A stretch of DNA of 64,000 nucleotides from Bacteroides intestinalis DSM 17393 (lineage in GTDB: Bacteria > Bacteroidota > Bacteroidia > Bacteroidales > Bacteroidaceae): the NCBI RefSeq assembly GCF_000172175.1, contig NZ_ABJL02000006.1, forward strand, positions 124,001 to 188,000, in the 5' to 3' direction. Shown in pieces: positions 59,032 through 64,000 of the stretch; positions within the stretch are counted from its first letter, which is position 1; every line of letters starts with the position of its first letter. The translations under genes were made by a program, and so were the position numbers. The notes under the pieces were generated by a model, which was not told the origin of the DNA, searched no databases, and worked only from the letters and a program-made list of their open reading frames with translations.

Positions 59032-60711
59032 TTATCTTTTTCGTTCCACGTCTTGCGTACGGAAGAATGCTTCGGAATAGCGCGCCCCCCAAAGTTCATA
59101 ACGTTCATACTGCGTCTCTACTTTACGGGAGAAGTTCTCCCAGTTCTTCTTCTCCAAAGGCGACCAGACATTTTCCGCCAGTGCCGACATACGTGGGAAA
59201 ACGGCAAACTCTGCTTTCCAGGTAGTAGGGATGTATTCAGTCCACAAGCACCCCTGTGCTCCCCAGACAAGTTTCTGTTGTTGCGCAGTCAGCGAATCGG
59301 GCACAATCTGAAAACCATATACTTTCTCCAGAGGCAACGGACCACGCGGACCGATTTCCACTTGGGTACGGCTCTCTTTCAGATTGAAGTACGACCAGGC
59401 AGAGCAGGTAAATATGGTGCGGTGATTCGTCTTCAACGCCTTCTTTCCAAATTCCGGACGGCGCCAGTTCATCACGATGCAATCTTCCGAAATACCTCCT
59501 TCAAGGATTTCATCCCAACCGATAAGCGTCTTTCCTTTACCGTTCACCACATCTTGCACATAATGAACGAAGTAACTTTGCAATGCCTTCTCATCTTTCA
59601 GTCCATGTTCACGCATGAATTGCTGCGTTTCTTCCGACTCCTGCCACCAACGCTTGGCACATTCGTCTCCGCCAACATGGATATATTGGCCGGGGAACAA
59701 GTCACACAATTCAGAAAACACATCTTTCAGAAAGTCGAAAACTTCCGGTTTGGGCGCCAGCACGTTACTGAATTTATTGAAGATACCCCACGTCAGTGCC
59801 GCTTTCTTCGGCTCATCCGGCGTAGTACTGAATTGCGGATAGGTGGCAAGGACAGCCATGCAGTGACCGGGAATATCTATTTCGGGTATCACCGTGATGT
59901 GACGTTCGGCAGCATAGCGCACTATCTCGCGCACATCTTCATGGGTATAATATCCGCCATAAGGCAACGGTTGGTATTTTCCCGGATAAAGTCCGAGGAT
60001 TTCCCCTTCACGGACGGAACCTTTCTCTGTCAGTTCCGGTCGGCATTTCATTTCAACACGCCAGGCTTGGTCGTCTGTCAGATGCCAGTGGAAATAGTTG
60101 AGTTTATGCAGTGCAAGATAATCGATATACTTCTTAATGAATGATACCGGAAAGAAATGGCGCACCACATCGAGATGCATGCCCCGATAGGCAAAGCGGG
60201 GATAGTCATTCACCTTCACAGCCGGAAGGATAGGCAACACTCCGGCACGGGTAGGCAGCAATTGTATCAGTGTCTGCACACCATAGAAAACACCTGCTTC
60301 GTCATTTCCTTCAATGCGTATGCCCTCCGCCGGAATAATCTCCAACTGATAACCACCGGAAACCTCTCCGTTCTTCCGGTTAATTAGAACGATACAAGCT
60401 GGTTCACCAGGTTTCAGAGTGATTGCTTCTACCGCAGGATTCCCTTTCCTCCGGGATTTACCCGTCTTAGGAATTTCCGTTTGCAGCGGTATGCCGAGAT
60501 AACGGTCCATATAATCCGCCAGATACGTAGCCGAGGAAGCCAATGCAGGCTCCGACACACGAATCGTCGTATTACGTTGGATTTGAAACTCTCCCTGTCC
60601 GGTCACGGTAGTTTCCACCGGTTCGGGAATGATGTTGAAAGGTTTCTCCTGTGCCTGCCCGGCAAGCGCAGTAAGGGCAAGGGTTGCAGCCATAATTTTC
60701 TTTAAGTACAT
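59032..60711 (-). CDS. GH20 beta-N-acetylhexosaminidase
   Basis: 559 residues from 60711 (MYLKKIMAATLALTALAGQAQ, signal peptide); the 94 extra codons of the open frame run through the promoter and array D. GH20b N-terminal domain (~25-145), then the barrel with YRGMHLDVVRHFFP, FHWHLTDDQAW, PEIDIPGH and the catalytic Asp-Glu pair in HVGGDECAKRWW. It removes terminal GlcNAc or GalNAc from host or microbial glycans. 72 bases upstream of the beta-barrel gene. Confidence 0.95.
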   Translation of the reverse strand: MYLKKIMAATLALTALAGQAQEKPFNIIPEPVETTVTGQGEFQIQRNTTIRVSEPALASSATYLADYMDRYLGIPLQTEIPKTGKSRRKGNPAVEAITLKPGEPACIVLINRKNGEVSGGYQLEIIPAEGIRIEGNDEAGVFYGVQTLIQLLPTRAGVLPILPAVKVNDYPRFAYRGMHLDVVRHFFPVSFIKKYIDYLALHKLNYFHWHLTDDQAWRVEMKCRPELTEKGSVREGEILGLYPGKYQPLPYGGYYTHEDVREIVRYAAERHITVIPEIDIPGHCMAVLATYPQFSTTPDEPKKAALTWGIFNKFSNVLAPKPEVFDFLKDVFSELCDLFPGQYIHVGGDECAKRWWQESEETQQFMREHGLKDEKALQSYFVHYVQDVVNGKGKTLIGWDEILEGGISEDCIVMNWRRPEFGKKALKTNHRTIFTCSAWSYFNLKESRTQVEIGPRGPLPLEKVYGFQIVPDSLTAQQQKLVWGAQGCLWTEYIPTTWKAEFAVFPRMSALAENVWSPLEKKNWENFSRKVETQYERYELWGARYSEAFFRTQDVERKR

Positions 60712-60732
60712 AGATGATGATGATTTATACTG

Positions 60733-60740
60733 CAAATATA
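60733..60740 (-). promoter_or_regulatory. -7 box TATATTTG for GH20
   Basis: Exact TAnnTTTG on the minus strand, 21 bases before the chosen ATG; fixes the start. No TTTG at -33. Confidence 0.62.
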
Positions 60741-60860
60741 AGGCTTTTACGGAAAGCTGCTTAATCATTCGCCCGGAATAAAGGGAAAAATGAAGTAATG
60801 CCCAAGGCAAAACATGCTTTTGCCTGATGCATTTTCCCATTTTAGTGCCGACAAATCTTC

Positions 60861-60970
60861 GTCCTTCAATTGCAGGCCCGACAGTTTCCATGTGGAGGCC
60901 CGGCAGCCCGCAGTTGGAAAACGGACAGCCCGCAATTGGAAAACGAAGTTTTGAACCGGGCATCCGGGCA
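60861..60970. repeat. 22-bp-period imperfect tandem array D (about 5 units)
   Basis: Units start at 60861, 60883, 60905, 60927 and 60949. The third and fourth share AGCCCGCA[AG]TTGGAAAACG in register; the second resembles the reverse complement of the third. Lies upstream of the GH20 promoter in the 417-bp gap to the tRNA-Leu terminator; 60971-61129 holds nothing recognised. Confidence 0.75.
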
Positions 60971-61129
60971 TTTTCCTTTAAGCAAATCAACAAAAAGAAT
61001 AGGGTAAATGCAAGTTTATCTGCCTTCTACGCCTCCATTGCTGCCCATACCACCCGGAAGTACCTATCAATAAAGAGTTTAAAGCATAGCGGTGTGGAAT
61101 GTAAAGAGTAGAGAAACAAGAAGATGCCT

Positions 61130-61167
61130 AAAAAAATAAAACTCCATAAATCAATGATTCATGGAGC
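61130..61167 (-). terminator. Terminator of the tRNA-Gly/Leu transcript
   Basis: Stem CTCCAT-AATC/GATT-ATGGAG followed on the minus strand by TTTTATTTTTTT. Confidence 0.85.
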
Positions 61168-61177
61168 TCTAATCAAG

Positions 61178-61261
61178 TACTCGAAGCGGGACTTGAACCC
61201 GCACAGCCGCAATGGCCAAAGGATTTTAAGTCCTTCGTGTCTACCATTCCACCATTCGAGC
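61178..61261 (-). tRNA. tRNA-Leu (TAA)
   Basis: 84 nt, class II. Acceptor GCTCGAA/TTCGAGT, anticodon loop CTTAAAA in stem AAGGA/TCCTT, long variable arm, discriminator A; CCA not encoded. Confidence 0.95.
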
Positions 61262-61275
61262 ATCCTATAAAGGAG

Positions 61276-61348
61276 AGCGGAAAACGAGACTCGAACTCGC
61301 GACCCTAACCTTGGCAAGGTTATGCTCTACCAACTGAGCTATTTCCGC
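61276..61348 (-). tRNA. tRNA-Gly (GCC)
   Basis: 73 nt. Acceptor GCGGAAA/TTTCCGC, anticodon loop TTGCCAA in stem AACC/GGTT, discriminator T. 14 bases before tRNA-Leu in the same transcript. Confidence 0.96.
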
Positions 61349-61371
61349 AGGTCTTTTTTGTAGAACGGGTG

Positions 61372-61403
61372 CAAAGATAAGGAGTTTCCCCGTTACAGCC
61401 AAA
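61372..61403 (-). promoter_or_regulatory. Promoter of tRNA-Gly/tRNA-Leu
   Basis: TTTG (61400-61403), 20-nt gap, TATCTTTG (61372-61379), with the same TTTGGCTGTA and TATCTTTGCACCCG words as the tRNA-Phe promoter. Confidence 0.9.
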
Positions 61404-61432
61404 TTTTTTACATAGAAAAAGTTGCTATTTTA

Positions 61433-61882
61433 TCAGTTACGGACTTGCAAAGTAGTACCGGATACAGAGACTTTATAATGTTTCAGGTATTCCGTACCTT
61501 CTCCTGTGGGGAATCCACCACTGCTTAAATTATATTTAGTGTGGCATTTAGGACATTCAGCAGTGCCCAATCCATCTTCTACCAACTCGACTGAAACGCT
61601 ACGATTGGCCTCCACCGGACAGGCGGCATCATAAGCGACATAGGTATTGCCATCCGAATATACGCTTTGTCCTATTATTAATCCTGCATAGCCTACAGGT
61701 AAGCCATTCACATTCTTATCTACCTTCAAGAATTGGCCGGGGGTCGTAATCTTATAATAAGGAGACTGTGAAAGACTGCATGAGAAATTAAAACTAATAG
61801 AAGGAATGCTTGACTCGTATGAATCACCGCAACCGGCAACACACAGCCAAAGCATCCCTATAATTATACAGAATTTCCGCAT
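61433..61882 (-). CDS. Rieske-like lipoprotein with altered cluster ligands
   Basis: 149 residues. Lipoprotein signal MRKFCIIIGMLWLCVAGCGDS. Residues ~90-149 follow the Rieske fold order: YVAYDAACPVEANRS, then AECPKCHTKYNLSSGGFPTGEGTEYL. The usual first ligand pair CxH is CPV here and the second block is CPKCH, so the His of the first pair is missing and an extra Cys is present. It may bind zinc or a different cluster, or have lost its metal. It starts 12 bases after argH and probably shares its transcript. Confidence 0.8.
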   Translation of the reverse strand: MRKFCIIIGMLWLCVAGCGDSYESSIPSISFNFSCSLSQSPYYKITTPGQFLKVDKNVNGLPVGYAGLIIGQSVYSDGNTYVAYDAACPVEANRSVSVELVEDGLGTAECPKCHTKYNLSSGGFPTGEGTEYLKHYKVSVSGTTLQVRN

Positions 61883-61894
61883 ACAATGTTATAC

Positions 61895-63235
61895 TTATCG
61901 TCCAAGCAAGGCTTTTTCAGCCACTTCCATCCCATGAAAATTAAAACCATCTACCACTTCTTGCATCAGTGCAGAGATTTCATCGTTACAGAGATTACCA
62001 ATACTTCCTTCATGCGTATGATGCACTTGCTTACTATGTGAGAAGTTCCCGGCTTCAATATCCAGTCCCACTTTCTTATAAGCATCCCGGAAAGGCATAC
62101 CTTCACGTGCCAGACGATTTACTTCCTCCACACTGAAAATAAGCAGATACTTGTCATCATCAAGAATATGTTCATTCACTTTGATTTCATTCATGATATA
62201 AGTCGTCATCTGCAAACAATCTTTCAGTTCCTGGAAAGCAGGCAAGAATACTTCTTTAATAATCTGCAAATCACGGAAATATCCAGAAGGCAGATTATTA
62301 GCAATCATCATGATCTGTTGTGGCAATGACTGCAACTTATTACATTTAGCACGTGTCAGTTCAAAAACATCAGGATTCTTCTTATGAGGCATAATGCTGG
62401 AACCGGTCGTGCAATCATCAGGCAACTTCACGAAACCAAAATTCTGGCTATTGAACATACAAGCATCAAAAGCCAGTTTAGAAATAGTACCGGCAATGCT
62501 TGCCAAGGCAAAAGCTACATTACGTTCCATCTTGCCACGCCCCATCTGTGCATAAACAACATTATAGTTTAAGGAGTCAAATCCCAATAAACTTGTTGTC
62601 ATTGTACGGTTCAGTGGGAATGAAGAACCATATCCGGCAGCTGATCCCAAAGGATTCCGATTACACATTTTAAATGCTGCCTGCAGGAAAAGCATATCAT
62701 CTACCAGACTTTCAGCATAAGCACCAAACCACAAACCGAAAGAAGATGGCATTGCTATTTGCAGATGAGTATAGCCAGGCATAAGCACATCCTTGAAACG
62801 CTCGCTCTGGCATATCAGCACATGGAATAGTTGCTCCACCGCCTCGGCAATATCCTTGATCTGTTCACGCGTGAAAAGTTTCAGGTCGAGCAGTACCTGG
62901 TCATTCCGAGAACGGCCACTGTGTATCTTCTTACCGACATCACCTAATTTACGCGTCAGCATTAACTCCACTTGCGAGTGTACATCCTCTACTCCCTCTT
63001 CTATCACAAACTCGCCTTTTTCAGCAGCTGCATAGATATTCTTCAATTCATCAAGTAGGAGACCCAATTCTTCGTTTGTCAACAGACCGATACTTTCGAG
63101 CATTGTAATATGGGCCATAGAGCCTATCACATCATGCTTTGCCAAGTAAAGATCCATTTCACGGTCACGCCCCACTGTAAAACGTTCTATATCCTTATTT
63201 ACCTGAACGGATTTCTCCCAAAGTTTCTGAGCCAT
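61895..63235 (-). CDS. argH: Argininosuccinate lyase
   Basis: 446 residues. Features: IHSGRSRNDQVLLDLKLF, GYTHLQIAMPSSFG and the fumarase-superfamily signature GSSIMPHKKNPD. It cleaves argininosuccinate to arginine and fumarate, completing the pathway begun at 49.6 kb on the other strand. It follows the SRPBCC gene by 25 bases. Confidence 0.97.
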   Translation of the reverse strand: MAQKLWEKSVQVNKDIERFTVGRDREMDLYLAKHDVIGSMAHITMLESIGLLTNEELGLLLDELKNIYAAAEKGEFVIEEGVEDVHSQVELMLTRKLGDVGKKIHSGRSRNDQVLLDLKLFTREQIKDIAEAVEQLFHVLICQSERFKDVLMPGYTHLQIAMPSSFGLWFGAYAESLVDDMLFLQAAFKMCNRNPLGSAAGYGSSFPLNRTMTTSLLGFDSLNYNVVYAQMGRGKMERNVAFALASIAGTISKLAFDACMFNSQNFGFVKLPDDCTTGSSIMPHKKNPDVFELTRAKCNKLQSLPQQIMMIANNLPSGYFRDLQIIKEVFLPAFQELKDCLQMTTYIMNEIKVNEHILDDDKYLLIFSVEEVNRLAREGMPFRDAYKKVGLDIEAGNFSHSKQVHHTHEGSIGNLCNDEISALMQEVVDGFNFHGMEVAEKALLGR

Positions 63236-63260
63236 TTATTTAGTGATTAATGATTAGTGA

Positions 63261-63671
63261 TTAATACGGTATAATCGAAAGCATATCCGCCATTTTCTCT
63301 AATCCTTCCTGCAAAGGTTTCTGAACCAGACCTTTCATAAAAGGATTCAATTCCATGCCGATGGTTAGCTTCATTTTACATTCAGTCTCTGTTACCGGCA
63401 CAATCTGTATCCACAGATTAAACGGCAACGGTGAAGTGGTCGTGGCAAACTTGATACATTTACACGGGTCTTTCTCTACTATACTTAACGCGATCTTACC
63501 CACAGGAGCAGCTTCTATCACTATACTCTCCGAATCAAAGCTCAAGTTCTTCACTTTATCCTCCGGCAAGCTGTCTTTAAACTTTTCCAGATTATTCAAA
63601 TCAGATAATTTCTCATAAACAGCTTCCTGCGAAGCAGGTATTGTCTTCACACCACTTTCAAATTTTGTCAT
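63261..63671 (-). CDS. SRPBCC/START-like small-ligand-binding protein
   Basis: 136 residues from 63671 (MTKFESGVKTIPASQEAVYEKLSDLNNL); an upstream ATG at 63695 adds eight residues of doubtful value. The N-terminal strand plus SQEAVYEKLSDL helix and FNLWIQIVPVTETECKMKLTIGMEL fit the polyketide-cyclase/START fold. Function unknown. Sits between pyrE (97 bases) and argH (25 bases). Confidence 0.85.
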   Translation of the reverse strand: MTKFESGVKTIPASQEAVYEKLSDLNNLEKFKDSLPEDKVKNLSFDSESIVIEAAPVGKIALSIVEKDPCKCIKFATTTSPLPFNLWIQIVPVTETECKMKLTIGMELNPFMKGLVQKPLQEGLEKMADMLSIIPY

Positions 63672-63768
63672 ATTTTGAATCTCTTTAAAAGACAAAAAGA
63701 ACTATCCGGACAGAATCTATCCGAATGGCCCTTTCGTCATATTATTTATTTTATAGAATAAACCGCTG

Positions 63769-64000
63769 TTACTTTCCAGCATCCCAATGTGCAGGGTCCT
63801 TACGCCATTCGTTCAGCGTTGCTATATCTTCTTCTTCTATATAACCCGTACGAAGTGCAACATCCAACACAGCCTCATAATTTGTCAGCGTTACCAAAGG
63901 AACTTTGGCATCTTTGAATGCTTTTTCCGCAATAGGAAAACCGTAAGTATATGCAGCTACCATACCGATAACTTCACATCCATCACGGCGTATAGCCTCT
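63769..64000 (-). CDS. pyrE: Orotate phosphoribosyltransferase, 3' part
   Basis: About 77 C-terminal residues are visible; the gene enters from the right edge. VIGMVAAYTYGFPIAEKAF and VTLTNYEAVLDVAL match the C-terminal region of bacterial PyrE. It transfers ribose-5-phosphate from PRPP to orotate in pyrimidine synthesis. The PRPP-binding loop lies outside the window. Confidence 0.85.
   Translation of the reverse strand, partial: EAIRRDGCEVIGMVAAYTYGFPIAEKAFKDAKVPLVTLTNYEAVLDVALRTGYIEEEDIATLNEWRKDPAHWDAGK

Noticed and set aside
58966..60144. 392-codon plus-strand frame opposite GH20
   Set aside because: It lies antisense to clear GH20 motifs, lacks a domain and is rich in His, Phe and Arg as expected of a shadow.
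60712..60993. N-terminal extension of the GH20 gene
   Set aside because: It crosses the -7 box and array D and would bury the signal peptide; the start at 60711 is preferred.

Overview
The window reads as a chromosomal segment of a gut Bacteroides (Bacteroidales). The evidence is the TAnnTTTG/TTTG sigma-ABfr-type promoters, the density of secreted glycoside hydrolases (GH2, GH3, GH10, GH20, GH43, GH105, GH106), the Bacteroides-style rhamnose operon next to an arginine operon, a ROK sugar kinase, and outer-membrane/TolC proteins. No rRNA, CRISPR array, transposase, integrase or SusC/SusD pair is visible. The species cannot be named from the sequence alone.

Layout. 1-5.5 kb (minus): a split 5'-nucleotidase (C-terminal-domain lipoprotein, then the metallophosphatase), a GH3/beta-lactamase-fold fusion, and a GH3 paralogue cut by the window edge. 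6-8.1 kb (plus): a GNAT/FemAB-like acetyltransferase translationally coupled to a DegT-type aminotransferase. 8.1-12.4 kb (minus): a xylan pair, GH43 and a GH43-GH10 fusion. 12.7-14.7 kb (minus): two overlapping glycosyltransferases. 14.8-20.7 kb (minus): an ABC tripartite exporter (ATPase, two permeases, HlyD adaptor, TolC-like channel). 20.9-27.9 kb: ROK kinase, a decayed ATPase, an HTH remnant, rplS, an R/S/N/T-rich secreted protein, a CvfB-like S1 protein, mdh, tRNA-Phe and tRNA-Pro, and a DUF456 protein. 27.9-36.2 kb (minus): two poorly understood large secreted glycosidase-like proteins and a GH2. 36.8-44.0 kb (minus): AraC regulator (RhaR-like), GH105, rhaD, rhaT, rhaA, rhaB. 44.2-48.4 kb (minus): GH106 alpha-L-rhamnosidase-like protein and a GH105 carrying a stray sialate-O-acetylesterase N-terminus. 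48.6-49.1 kb: a RelE/ParE toxin-antitoxin pair. 49.6-55.2 kb (plus): argR-GNAT-argG-pspC-argC-argD, then proC. 55.2-57.8 kb: XRE-cupin regulator, acyl-CoA ligase, DUF2007-like protein. 57.9-60.7 kb (minus): lipoprotein, beta-barrel, GH20. 61.1-64 kb (minus): tRNA-Leu, tRNA-Gly, a Rieske-like lipoprotein, argH, an SRPBCC protein and the 3' part of pyrE.

How it fits together. The 28-48 kb block is coherent as rhamnose-rich pectin (RG-I-like) utilisation. GH2, GH106 and GH105 enzymes would trim galactose, rhamnose and unsaturated uronate, and RhaT/A/B/D would catabolise the rhamnose under an AraC regulator. The 49.6-55 kb and 61.9-63.2 kb genes form most of an arginine/proline pathway.

The least explained structure is non-coding. 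Four intergenic arrays (5743-5874, 23110-23197, 36530-36661, 60861-60970) share an exact 22-bp period and an internal dyad, yet each has its own sequence. Separately, two ungapped copies of an 88-bp element (22985-23072 and 49380-49467) each hold two offset, competing palindromes. These are the best candidates for something undescribed. Other points of interest are the esterase/GH105 chimera, terminators whose T-tract is also a -7 box, a candidate leaderless glycosyltransferase mRNA, and a Rieske-like lipoprotein with altered ligands.
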